The notes under the pieces are model-generated. The model was not told the origin of the DNA, did not search any database, and saw only the letters and a list, made by a program, of their open reading frames with translations. From Hyphomicrobium sp. (GTDB taxonomy: Bacteria; Pseudomonadota; Alphaproteobacteria; Rhizobiales; Hyphomicrobiaceae): a stretch of 39,664 nt of DNA. Of the stretch, positions 1 through 7,915 are shown piece by piece. A program made the position numbers and the translations under genes. How positions within the stretch are numbered: position 1 is the stretch's first letter; the number at the start of each line of letters is the position of its first letter. The stretch is taken from the NCBI GenBank assembly GCA_025458125.1, contig JALOTA010000017.1:1-39664 (forward strand), written 5' to 3'.

Positions 1-96
1 AGATTTGGATTCTCGCCCTTGGCCTTGCTGCCGTGGGCAGGCACGCGTGGCGTCGTGATCGGTGCATTCATGTCGGTGATGGGCCTTCGAGCGTGA
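1..96 (+). CDS. possible C-terminal end of a membrane protein (partial)
   Basis: Frame 1 is open from the window edge to a TGA at 94-96 and encodes 31 residues that are mostly hydrophobic (LALLPWAG, VVIGAFMSVMGL). This could be the last transmembrane segment of a protein whose start lies outside the window. Frame 3 is also open here, to about base 140, so the frame choice is uncertain. I do not recognise the family. Between this stop and the next gene's stop at 240 I see no gene and no convincing terminator. Confidence 0.25.
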   Translation, partial: RFGFSPLALLPWAGTRGVVIGAFMSVMGLRA

Positions 97-239
97 GACA
101 GGGTCGTCAGTTGCAGGCGGGACCTGAGTGTGCCGGGTGAGACCTTAACGGCCGGGCGGCACGACTTCCACCCGTGACGGCCGCGCGAGTGGACGCACCG
201 TAACTCTATTGCGGTGCCGGCACGAGGCAGCGATCGAGA

Positions 240-998
240 TCACCCCCGGCCCGGCAGGCGCAGGGCCAGGCAAGGCCGGACAACATGTGGGCTGGCAAGC
301 CTCTTCCGGTTTGCGCGATAAATGCGCGGATAGGCCGAACCCGAACCGTAGAACCTTTCGGCGATTTGCCAGAGCGTATCGTCCGCGCCGGTCACATACC
401 AGCGGCGTCCCTTGCGATAGAAGACGCGGCCGCTGGCGCAGCGTCCATGTACGGCGGAACCAAAAGCGACTTTGGTCAGCGAAGCGCTCTTGGCGATCGT
501 GCGAGTACGCTCACCATCCGGTGTATTAGCCTTTCGCTTCGCATCTTTGCCGCGATCCGTTTCCTCGCGCGCTTTCTTGAGATTCTCCAGTTCCTGCAAA
601 ATGATCTTGTCCGATTCCGCCTTGCGCCGTGCGAGTTCTTCTGCCTGCTCGCGTTTCCTGGCGTCAGCGGCGGCCGTTTCCGCTGCCTCTTGCTTGCTTT
701 GCTCCGCCTTGCGCCGTGTCTCCGCTTCCAGCGCCTTGAGACGCTGCGACTGAGCTTCGGCGCGCTCTGTTGCGATGCGCGCAGCCGCTTCCGATGGTGA
801 AATCTCGACCGCGCGATCAACTGTCTCTTGCTGAGGTCGCTCGATCCGTAATTCGCCGCCGAAGACAGGAGCCGGCATCGGCGAAGCGCCTAAAAGTCCG
901 CCCCCGATCAGTGCGAACATAATGAACGGCAGAGCCGAGCGCCGGCCGCTAAAAAAAAGCCGTTCCAAGTTCCTTGCCAAAAGCGCCTCCAGCGTCAT
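240..998 (-). CDS. membrane-anchored coiled-coil protein with C-terminal LysM domain
   Basis: A 252-residue protein. Residues 22-38 form one hydrophobic segment, likely a signal anchor. Residues about 65-153 are a highly charged Ala/Glu/Lys/Arg stretch that reads as a long coiled coil. Residues about 199-248 form a LysM fold (WYVTGADDTLWQIAERFYG, then YRANR and a closing LALRLPG), which in this family binds peptidoglycan or chitin-like glycans. The likely topology is N-terminus inside, with a helical rod reaching into the periplasm and LysM on the cell wall. The start at 998 is the only ATG before an in-frame stop upstream. It stands alone and diverges from the LOG-family gene. Function beyond wall binding is not known. 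Confidence 0.8.
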   Translation of the reverse strand: MTLEALLARNLERLFFSGRRSALPFIMFALIGGGLLGASPMPAPVFGGELRIERPQQETVDRAVEISPSEAAARIATERAEAQSQRLKALEAETRRKAEQSKQEAAETAAADARKREQAEELARRKAESDKIILQELENLKKAREETDRGKDAKRKANTPDGERTRTIAKSASLTKVAFGSAVHGRCASGRVFYRKGRRWYVTGADDTLWQIAERFYGSGSAYPRIYRANRKRLASPHVVRPCLALRLPGRG

Positions 999-1164
999 CC
1001 TACGGCGTCATATGGCACGACATCCCCAGCCGATCGCGTGGATTTTGCAGCCCTTCCCGCTGCCGGCCGTCACAGAACGATGGAACGTTGCGGTCTTGGC
1101 CTCGATTTCTCCCGCATCGCATCCCATGTTAGCAATCCGTGCCGTTCGAAAGAGATCCTAGCAG

Positions 1165-1854
1165 ATGAAAGAAACCAGATCGCGGCTTCCTCGCAATCTC
1201 GATCGCCGCAGTCTAGATCGACTTTCCGATCCTGATCCCGCCGCCGTGCGTCCCCGGCGCCCGGAACGCTCCGTCTGCGTCTACTGCGGGTCCGGTCACG
1301 GAAACAATCCGAAATACGCAGAAGCCGCCCGAACGCTCGGTCTCTCTCTTGCCGAAGCCGGCATCGGCCTCGTCTACGGAGGCGGCAACCTTGGCCTGAT
1401 GGGCGAGGTCGCCCGCGCCACGCTCGGCGCCGGAGGCCACGTAACCGGCATCATCCCGGAGTTTCTGACCGAGCGCGAGCACATGCTGAAAGACGTGAAC
1501 GACCTTATCGTCACGCGCGACATGCATGAACGCAAGCAACTGATGTTCGATCATTCGTCGGCTTTCGTCGCGCTGCCCGGCGGCGTCGGCACGCTGGAAG
1601 AACTGGTCGAACAGCTGACATGGTCCCAGCTTGGCCGCCATGCCAAGCCGATCGTGGTCGCAAACATTGCCGGGTTCTGGACGCCGTTTCTAAATCTGCT
1701 CGCTCACATGCGCGCCGAGACGTTCATCCGGCCCGGGCTAGAGGTCCGCTTCGAGGTTGTCGACGAGGCGGCCAAAATCGTGCCGGCCCTGAGTGCCGCG
1801 CTTCAGGTCGAAACACACACCGCCAACGACGCCGCCGTTCTGGCAAAATTCTAG
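1165..1854 (+). CDS. LOG family protein (TIGR00730; cytokinin riboside 5'-monophosphate phosphoribohydrolase-like)
   Basis: A 229-residue Rossmann-fold protein of the LOG (Lonely Guy) / TIGR00730 group. Characterised members cleave ribose 5-phosphate from N6-modified or plain AMP; the bacterial role is often general nucleotide salvage. The family signatures are present: VCVYCGSG near residue 37, YGGGNLGLMGEVA in the nucleotide-binding loop, and PGGVGTLEEL, which holds the catalytic Glu and Arg environment. The first ~34 residues are Arg-rich and longer than usual, so the true start may be later, but no better in-frame ATG is present. Only a weak AAAGAGA Shine-Dalgarno precedes the ATG. Cytosolic. 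Substrate is inferred from the family only. Confidence 0.9.
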   Translation: MKETRSRLPRNLDRRSLDRLSDPDPAAVRPRRPERSVCVYCGSGHGNNPKYAEAARTLGLSLAEAGIGLVYGGGNLGLMGEVARATLGAGGHVTGIIPEFLTEREHMLKDVNDLIVTRDMHERKQLMFDHSSAFVALPGGVGTLEELVEQLTWSQLGRHAKPIVVANIAGFWTPFLNLLAHMRAETFIRPGLEVRFEVVDEAAKIVPALSAALQVETHTANDAAVLAKF

Positions 1855-1980
1855 CAGCGCCACGCCGGCGCCTGCCCCGCCCGTCCAGCCATGACCAGCC
1901 TTGATATGGAATAACCGGACACGAAGTCCGTTGTATGATCGCGGGCACCAGCCCTGACGTCGGCAGACTGCGAGGCTCCT

Positions 1981-2955
1981 GTGCAACGATCACCTCACAC
2001 CCGGCAGCGCCGGACCATCGCGCCGGACATCGTTCATTCGATGGCGTTGCTTGCGTCGCTCGGGCTGGCATCCGGGCTCAGCGCCTATCTCGTCGCCGGG
2101 CTCGCCGGCACGCTGGCGATTGCGGCACTCGTCGTGGCGATGGCCCTCGCCGCGCCTATGATCCCCGCCGAAACGATGATGCGCCTCTATTCGGCGCAAC
2201 AGTTGCCGCCGGATGACAGCCAGCTCTCCAGTCTGGTGGACGTCCTTGCCTGGCGCGCGGGACTCGTGAAACGGCCCGATCTCTACCTCATCCCGAGCCT
2301 GACCCTGAACGCTTTCGCCGCCGGCACGCCAACGCGTCCTGCGATTGCGATTTCAGAGGGTATGGTGCGCCAGCTTTCACTGCGCGAGCTGGCCGCCGTG
2401 CTCGCGCACGAAATGGGCCACATCCGCAACGGCGACCTGTGGATCATGAGCCTTGCCGACATCGCCACACGCGTCTTGCACCTGCTCTCCTGCCTGGCGC
2501 TGTGCCTTGCCGCCTACAATGCCTTTTTATGGATGACGGGCGGAACGCCGCTGTCCTGGACCGGCATTGCGCTACTCTACCTGACGCCGGCCGCAATGAA
2601 CCTCATCCAACTCGCCCTGTCGCGTTCGCGCGAATACGAAGCAGACCGCCTCGCCGCGACACTGACCGGCGATCCCCCGGCGCTCGCCTCCGCACTCGAA
2701 CGTGTCGATAGATACACCGGCCGCTTCTGGGAAGATCTGACGCCGCCGTTTCCCGCGCGCCGCGTCCCGCAACCGTCCATGCTGCGCACGCATCCGCCCG
2801 CTGAAAAGCGTGTCGCCCGCCTGCGTCTTGCCGCAGCCAACCGCTCACCCGCAGCCGAGCCTCTCATCATCGTCGAACGGCCGATGATGTCCCTCGTGGG
2901 CATGGGTCCCGCCACGCTCCGTCCACGCTATCGCTGGCCGGGGCTCTGGTACTGA
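1981..2955 (+). CDS. M48 family zinc metalloprotease, HtpX-like
   Basis: A 324-residue integral-membrane protease. The zinc motif HEMGH is at residues 143-147 and the third ligand is probably Glu218 in the SREYEADRLA motif. Hydrophobic segments at about 20-58 and 160-200 bracket the catalytic domain, as in HtpX, which degrades misfolded inner-membrane proteins from the cytoplasmic side. I chose the GTG at 1981 because a GAGG lies five bases upstream; the first ATG (2041) has no Shine-Dalgarno. The C-terminal ~70 residues (Arg/Pro-rich) are longer than in E. coli HtpX. It stands alone, and no heat-shock promoter is evident. The protease call is firm; orthology to HtpX itself is less certain. 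Confidence 0.9.
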   Translation: MQRSPHTRQRRTIAPDIVHSMALLASLGLASGLSAYLVAGLAGTLAIAALVVAMALAAPMIPAETMMRLYSAQQLPPDDSQLSSLVDVLAWRAGLVKRPDLYLIPSLTLNAFAAGTPTRPAIAISEGMVRQLSLRELAAVLAHEMGHIRNGDLWIMSLADIATRVLHLLSCLALCLAAYNAFLWMTGGTPLSWTGIALLYLTPAAMNLIQLALSRSREYEADRLAATLTGDPPALASALERVDRYTGRFWEDLTPPFPARRVPQPSMLRTHPPAEKRVARLRLAAANRSPAAEPLIIVERPMMSLVGMGPATLRPRYRWPGLWY

Positions 2956-3111
2956 ACATCCGCTACTGGGCCGAAGCCCCATCGCTCCGCCTCGCCGCGT
3001 TCATCTTCAGTTCATGCGGCAAGCCTGAAGATCGGTAATCTGCTTGATTGACGCCAACCGCGGCAACCAAAACCACTCCGCCGGTTGGCCGGATATGGAA
3101 AGGAGCCGCTC

Positions 3112-3507
3112 ATGGCACCTTCGGTTTTGTACCGCGCCGCCCGCTGGCCCATCCCGGCCATTGCCCTGGCCACTCTGACCCTCGGCCCGTCACCATCCGT
3201 GGCACAGACGGTCTACCGTGAGTACGACGACGGACGGATCGAGACTTTCTCCCCCCAATACGGCCGGGGCGGATACGCCGCGCCGCTGCGCCGGCCGCCA
3301 CCGCGCGACTTCGACGACGATGATGCCGACGAGCGTTTCGAGCGGGATGACCGACGCTCCTACGGCGACGGGGATCGCGACGACGACGATTTCGACGGCC
3401 GCCAGGGCCAGCTCGATTTCGCACCCGAGCCCGCCCGAAAACCGCCTGCCCCGCCGCCGTCGATGAACGCCAAGCCCGAGGAAAAGGCCTGGAAGCCCGC
3501 TCTGTGA
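3112..3507 (+). CDS. small secreted Asp/Arg-rich hypothetical protein
   Basis: A 131-residue protein starting at an ATG with a good AAAGGAG Shine-Dalgarno eight bases upstream; an upstream TTG (3085) would lack one. A signal peptide (residues 1-30, ending ...SPSVAQ) leads into a short region (TVYREYDDGRIETFSP) and then a low-complexity tract rich in Asp and Arg (DFDDDDADERFERDD), closing with a Pro-rich tail. It is probably periplasmic and largely disordered; the acidic repeats might bind cations. I do not recognise a family. It lies immediately upstream of the damaged meaB, with only 15 bases between its stop and the first meaB ATG. Confidence 0.65.
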   Translation: MAPSVLYRAARWPIPAIALATLTLGPSPSVAQTVYREYDDGRIETFSPQYGRGGYAAPLRRPPPRDFDDDDADERFERDDRRSYGDGDRDDDDFDGRQGQLDFAPEPARKPPAPPPSMNAKPEEKAWKPAL

Positions 3508-3522
3508 TCGAAAGCGGTGGGG

Positions 3523-4493
3523 ATGCGAAGCCGCGCCCCGTTGCGCCCGCGGGCGCCGTCCCGTACAGCGGTCGGCATGAAAAGGGAAACAGCGCCCCCG
3601 TCTGATACGCCGGCCGACGCCGATCTTGCCGGTTTTGTCGCGCGCGTCATTGCGCGGGACCGGCGCGCCGTATCCCAGGCGGTCACCGAGCTGGAGCGGC
3701 TTTCCCTGAGCGCCCCCGCTCTTCTGCAAGCCCTGCAACCCCATCTCGGACATGCTCTGGTTGCCGGCTTCACGGGTCCTCCGGGCGCGGGCAAGTCGAC
3801 GCTGGTCAACGCCGTCATCCGCGAACTGCGCGCAGCGGGCAAAACAGTCGCCGTCGTGGCTGTCGATCCTTCAAGCCCCATTTCCGGAGGCGCCATCCTT
3901 GGCGACCGAATCCGGATGACGGCGGCGCTCGATGACGACGGCGTGTTCGTCCGTTCGCTCGCCTCGCGCGGCTATCTGGGCGGCCTGTCTCCGGCAGCCG
4001 TCCGCGTCATTGACGCTTTCGATGCCGCCGGCTTCGATCTCATTCTTCTGGAGACCGTGGGAACCGGTCAGAACGAGATCGACGTGGCCGAAGTCGCCGA
4101 CGTCCGCGTTGTCATCTCCGCCCCCGGCCTCGGCGACGACATCCAGGCGATGAAATCCGGCCTTCTCGAGATTGCGGATATTCTCGTCGTGAACAAGCGA
4201 TCCGCGCCACGATCAGCGACAAGATCCCGGTTCTCAAGACGACCGCCACATCAGGCGAAGGTGTCCCGCGGCTGCTCGAAGAGATTGAAGCCGTGGGCAA
4301 CCGCGTGCGCGCCAAAGGTGCCGAGGCACGCCGCCGCCGGCGCGCGCGCTATCTGATCGCCCGGGCCGCCGCCGATCTCGTCGCCGCCCGTATCCGCCAA
4401 GGGGAAGGCCATCACCTGGACGACCTCTCCGACCGTGTGCTGGCCGGTACGCTGACGCCCGACGCGGCCGCAGCAGCACTGCTCAAGGATTGA
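3523..4493 (+). pseudogene. meaB: MeaB/ArgK-type methylmalonyl-CoA mutase-associated GTPase, broken by an out-of-frame deletion
   Basis: MeaB is a G3E GTPase that loads and protects the adenosylcobalamin of methylmalonyl-CoA mutase. Frame 1 encodes the N-terminal two thirds: Walker A GPPGAGKST, DPSSPISGGAILGDRIRM, ETVGTGQNE and PGLGDDIQAMKSG, up to LVVNK. After 4197 the family-like reading moves to another frame, continuing KIPVLKTTATSGEGVPRLL and ending ...AAAALLKD at 4493. Compared with the family, roughly 17-20 residues are missing at the junction, and the break destroys the NKxD guanine-specificity motif (NKR here). The start may be 3523 or 3577; neither has a strong Shine-Dalgarno. As written the product cannot be a functional GTPase. 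No mutase genes are in the window. The defect may be genuine or an assembly error. Confidence 0.85.
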
Positions 4494-4497
4494 CAGC

Positions 4498-5251
4498 TCA
4501 CCGCACGACGCGATCCGCGTTGCTCGCACGGTCCAATCCCTTCACCGCGTCGAACCCGATCGCCCCGCTGAATTTCGCCTCGTCGAGATTGGCACCGGTA
4601 AAATCCGCACCGGTCACGTCCGCGCCGCTGAAATCCGCCCGCGTCAGGTCGGCCCCGTTGAAGAATGCGCCCTTCACGTTTGCATTGGTGAAGCTCGCAA
4701 ATCCGAGCCGGCTGTCGCGCAGATCAGCCCCTTCGAGATTTGCATTGTCAAAATCACCGCTGAAAAGTCCGACGCGCGCCAACGCCGTGTTTTCATCCCT
4801 GGGATCGCGGCTTGTGAAATGCGCGCCTTTCAGGTCAGCACCCTTGAAATCGGCGAAATCGAACCTGCCGAACAGTTTGGCGCCGGCCATTTTCGCGCCC
4901 GTGAACTTCGGCGCCTCGGTCCAATTCGTGTCCGCCACCGTGAAGGTGGAGTAGATGCTCGGCCTCAGGATCGTGACGTTTTCCAGCGTCGCGCCGCTGA
5001 AGTCCCGACCCCTTGAAAATGACATTGGACAGGTCGGCTCCAAGCAAATCGACATTGGTCAGCCGTGCGCCCTTGAAGTCGAGCCCCGCCAGATCGAGAC
5101 CGGCCAGAACCTTGCCCGAAAAATCGATGGGCTTGCCGCTCTTGGCCTGAAACAGAGAGTGGGCGACATCTTTTGCCGTGAAATCAGCGCCGAGTGCTGC
5201 CACGGGAACCACGGCGAGCAGGGACAGTAGAAGAGCCGGGCGGCGCAGCAT
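4498..5251 (-). pseudogene. secreted pentapeptide-repeat protein, single-base frameshift
   Basis: The start at 5251 has a GTGAGGT Shine-Dalgarno and encodes a signal peptide (MLRRPALLLSLLAVVPVAALG) followed by A(D/N)LxG-type pentapeptide repeats (LAGLDLAGLDFKGARLTN). At about 5004-5006 the frame is lost; the repeat pattern resumes in another frame (RDFSGATLENV) and runs to 4498 with many more repeats (ADLTRADFSGADVTGADF). Removing one G from the GGG run on the coding strand restores a continuous ~250-residue repeat protein. Pentapeptide repeats form a right-handed quadrilateral beta-helix; the function of the exported members is unknown. It lies 70 bases after cimA on the same strand and may be the last gene of that operon. 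A homopolymer sequencing error is a simple explanation. Confidence 0.8.
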
Positions 5252-5321
5252 GATGGACCTCACGATCACCTGAAACCCATATAGCGATCGCAAAACGGCT
5301 CCGCCAATAGATCGCGAGGCA

Positions 5322-6932
5322 TCAGGCCGCCTCGGCGCCGGCGCGGAACAGCTTGTAGTTGATGCTGTCGAGCAGTGCCTCGAAACTGGCGTCGATGATA
5401 TTGGGAGAGACGCCGACCGTGATCCACCGCTCGCCCGTCACGGTATCGAGCGTTTCCACCAGGACCCGCGTCACCGCTTCGGTGCCGCCCGTGAGAATAC
5501 GCACCTTGTAGTCGACCAGTTCGATTTCATCGATGTGTTTCTGGTACTTGCCCAAGTCCTTCCGCAACGCCTGATCGAGCGCGTTGACCGGGCCGTTGCC
5601 TTCACCAACCGACCACAGCGGCTCCGACGATCCGTTGACATGCACCTTGACGATGGCTTCCGAGACGGTCACGAGGCGGCCGAGAGCATTGTGACGGCGT
5701 TCGACCATGACCCGGAAACTGTCCACGGAAAAGTATTGCGGCACGTTCGCCAGCATCCGCCGCGCCAGGAGTTCGAACGACGCCTCGGCCGCCTCGTAGG
5801 AATACCCCGACGCCTCGCGCGACTTCACCTCGTCGAGGAGCCGCGTGATCCGTTCATCGTCACGCTGCGAGTTCAACCCGAACCGGTCGAGCGCCGACAT
5901 CACGTTCGAGCGGCCTGCCTGCTTGGAAACGAGCAGGCGCCGTTCGTTGCCCACCGCTTCCGGCGGCACATGCTCGTAGGTTTCGGGGTCCTTCAGGATG
6001 GCCGAAGCATGGATGCCCGCTTTGGTCGCGAACGCGCTTTCGCCCACGTAGGGGGCGTGGCGATCCGGCGCCTGATTCAAGACTTCGTCCAGCACCCGGC
6101 TGGCATGCGTCAGCGACCGAAGTTTCTCCGCCGTGATCCCGGTCTCGAAAACATTCGCGAACTCGCTCTTGAGGAGAAGCGTCGGGATGATCGACGTGAG
6201 ATTGGCATTGCCGCATCTCTCGCCGAGACCGTTCAGTGTCCCCTGAATCTGGCGCACCCCTGCGCGAACCGCTGCCAGCGAGTTGGCAACCGCGTTCTCC
6301 GTGTCATTGTGGGTGTGAATTCCCAGGTGCGAACCCGGCACCACGGCGGCAACGTCGGCCACGATGCGCTCGATCTCGTGCGGCAGCGTCCCGCCGTTGG
6401 TGTCGCAGAGAACGACCCAGCGGGCGCCAGACTCGTAAGCGGTCCTGGCGACGCTCAACGCATACGCCTTGTTGCCCTTGAACCCGTCGAAGAAGTGCTC
6501 GCAGTCCAGCATCGCCTCGCGGCCGGAAGCCACGACCGCCCTGATGCTTTCCGCAACGCCTTCCAGGTTCTCCTCGTTGCTGATGCCCAGCGCCACGCGC
6601 ACGTGATAGTCCCACGACTTTGCCACGAGGCAGATGCTATCGGCGGCCGACTGCAGAAGCGCCTGGAATCCCGAATCGTTCGAGACCGAGCGCCCGGCCC
6701 GCTTCGTCATCCCGAAAGCGGTGAAGCGGCTGGTCGCCAGGTTCGGCTTGTTGGCGAAGAGTTCCGTATCGGTGGGATTGGAGCCGGGATATCCCCCCTC
6801 GATGTAATCGATGCCCAACTGGTCGAGCACGCCGACGATCCGCCGCTTGTCGGCGATCGAGAAATCGACGCCCGTCGTCTGCGCGCCGTCGCGCAACGTG
6901 GTATCGAACAGATAGAGCCGCTCTTTCGTCAT
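5322..6932 (-). CDS. cimA: (R)-citramalate synthase
   Basis: A 536-residue HMGL-like TIM-barrel enzyme that condenses acetyl-CoA and pyruvate to citramalate, the first step of the threonine-independent isoleucine route. The N-terminal motif LYLFDTTLRDGAQT and the metal-site motif GIHTHNDTENAVANS are clear, as is GTLNGLGERCGNANL. The C-terminal ~150 residues match the LeuA allosteric dimer domain, which in the family gives feedback control by branched-chain amino acids. Length agrees with the long citramalate synthase group rather than isopropylmalate synthase, though that relative remains the main alternative. I chose the ATG at 6932; the stop of the upstream microprotein gene (6938) lies only five bases away, so translation is probably coupled. 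Confidence 0.92.
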   Translation of the reverse strand: MTKERLYLFDTTLRDGAQTTGVDFSIADKRRIVGVLDQLGIDYIEGGYPGSNPTDTELFANKPNLATSRFTAFGMTKRAGRSVSNDSGFQALLQSAADSICLVAKSWDYHVRVALGISNEENLEGVAESIRAVVASGREAMLDCEHFFDGFKGNKAYALSVARTAYESGARWVVLCDTNGGTLPHEIERIVADVAAVVPGSHLGIHTHNDTENAVANSLAAVRAGVRQIQGTLNGLGERCGNANLTSIIPTLLLKSEFANVFETGITAEKLRSLTHASRVLDEVLNQAPDRHAPYVGESAFATKAGIHASAILKDPETYEHVPPEAVGNERRLLVSKQAGRSNVMSALDRFGLNSQRDDERITRLLDEVKSREASGYSYEAAEASFELLARRMLANVPQYFSVDSFRVMVERRHNALGRLVTVSEAIVKVHVNGSSEPLWSVGEGNGPVNALDQALRKDLGKYQKHIDEIELVDYKVRILTGGTEAVTRVLVETLDTVTGERWITVGVSPNIIDASFEALLDSINYKLFRAGAEAA

Positions 6933-6937
6933 CACAG

Positions 6938-7069
6938 TCACCAAACGCCCGCCACCTTGAGCGCGAGCACCACCGCGGCGGCAAGAACCGCGAGCTTCAG
7001 GATCAGGTAGTAGGTCGCGTGCCGTGGGAACGGCGGACCCGTATCACTGCCCTCTGGCTCACTCGTCAT
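6938..7069 (-). CDS. 43-residue single-pass membrane microprotein
   Basis: This short reading frame encodes 43 residues: a polar N-terminus (MTSEPEGSDTGPPFPRHATY), then a hydrophobic helix (LILKLAVLAAAVVLALKVAG) and a terminal VW. It starts inside the last codons of the GNAT gene (stop 7059-7061) and stops five bases before the cimA ATG, the packing expected of a translationally coupled operon gene rather than chance. I do not recognise a family. It could be a membrane partner or simply an unannotated small inner-membrane protein. Confidence 0.6.
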   Translation of the reverse strand: MTSEPEGSDTGPPFPRHATYYLILKLAVLAAAVVLALKVAGVW

Positions 7070-7577
7070 CGCCGTCCTCACCGTTATTCCCGGCCGAATC
7101 CTGCAGCATCTTTACCATCGTCGTCGTCGCCAGCCATTCACCGTAGCGCTCGACAGAATTGCGCTGCGTCTGCACGTAATTCCGGTCCTCGAAAAAGCCG
7201 ACCGCGGTCTCCGAAGCATCGACCGAGATCTGACGAGCGCCTCGGCCCCGGGCAATGGTTTCGATCGCATTGCACAGAGCCGTGCCGATCCCCTCGCCCG
7301 CGTGATAGGGGTGAACGTAGAGCATGTCGAGGATGCTATTATCTTTCAGTGAAGCAAACCCTGCCGGCTCCCCCTCCAGTTCGACGACCAGCGTCGTTGC
7401 CCGCTCCAGCCGTTCCCTGAAAGCGTCCGCATCTTCCGCGCACGCCACCCAGGCGGCCCGCTGGTCCTCGTCGTAGTCTTCCTGCGCCAGTTCTTCCACG
7501 CTGGCGGCAAAAAGCTCTCTCAACGCGAAGGTATCGGCCGGAAGGAACGGACGCAGCGGATAGCCGCCGGCCGTCAT
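7059..7577 (-). CDS. GNAT family N-acetyltransferase
   Basis: A 172-residue acetyl-CoA-dependent transferase. The fold is recognisable from LRPFLPADTFALRELFAAS at the N-terminus, the beta-4 strand ILDMLYVHPYHAGEGIG and the acetyl-CoA pyrophosphate loop (HAGEGIGTALCNAIE, the Q/RxxGxG/A motif in degenerate form), followed by VGFFEDRNYV in the C-terminal part. The substrate is unknown. The ATG at 7577 overlaps the TGA of the preceding microprotein gene (ATGA), which fixes this start in preference to an ATG 15 bases upstream. It sits between membrane microproteins in the cysS-cimA operon. Confidence 0.88.
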   Translation of the reverse strand: MTAGGYPLRPFLPADTFALRELFAASVEELAQEDYDEDQRAAWVACAEDADAFRERLERATTLVVELEGEPAGFASLKDNSILDMLYVHPYHAGEGIGTALCNAIETIARGRGARQISVDASETAVGFFEDRNYVQTQRNSVERYGEWLATTTMVKMLQDSAGNNGEDGDDE

Positions 7578-7702
7578 GGCGCAATGCTCCACGGAATGAT
7601 GCCGCTCGCCACCCCGATCACGACCACCACCAACGCGAGGACCACGAGAGCGATCAGGCGGCCGATCGAGCGCGCCACGGCGTTGGACGCATTCCTCATC
7701 AT
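7574..7702 (-). CDS. 42-residue single-pass membrane microprotein
   Basis: Encodes 42 residues with a short basic N-terminus (MMRNASNAVARSIGR) and one strongly hydrophobic helix (LIALVVLALVVVVIGVASG). Its ATG overlaps the TGA of the microprotein gene upstream (ATGATG), and its own TGA overlaps the GNAT ATG, so it is embedded in a chain of four-base stop/start overlaps. That arrangement is the main evidence that it is translated. The orientation by the positive-inside rule is N-terminus in the cytoplasm. No family recognised. Confidence 0.6.
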   Translation of the reverse strand: MMRNASNAVARSIGRLIALVVLALVVVVIGVASGIIPWSIAP

Positions 7703-7827
7703 TTACTCTCCGTCAGCGCAAGGTCGAGGAGACCGAACGACCATGCTGCCAGCGCCAGGGCGGTCAGGATCATGCCGACGCCGACCAGCCGCAATCCCCA
7801 CCGCACCGCCTTCGATTCCGTCGTCAT
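7699..7827 (-). CDS. 42-residue single-pass membrane microprotein
   Basis: Encodes 42 residues: a basic N-terminus (MTTESKAVRWGLRL), a hydrophobic helix (VGVGMILTALALAAWSFGLL) and an acidic tail (DLALTESK). A GGAG Shine-Dalgarno lies nine bases before the ATG. It begins 88 bases after the cysS stop and overlaps the next microprotein gene by four bases. It resembles the following microprotein in length and topology but not clearly in sequence, so I cannot say that one arose by duplication. Confidence 0.6.
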   Translation of the reverse strand: MTTESKAVRWGLRLVGVGMILTALALAAWSFGLLDLALTESK

Positions 7828-7915
7828 GTTCCGATCTCCGTCCGATCATTCGCGTAAACGCCGTGATGCCAGGTACGCCGCCCAAGGTCCGTCGCGCCAG
7901 ATCCGGCTGCAACCC

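Noticed and set aside
4293-4493. separate small gene downstream of meaB
   Set aside because: It is the C-terminal part of MeaB in the shifted frame, not an independent gene.
5535-7010. 491-codon open frame opposite cimA
   Set aside because: Antisense shadow of a clearly conserved enzyme; Arg/His-rich without domains.
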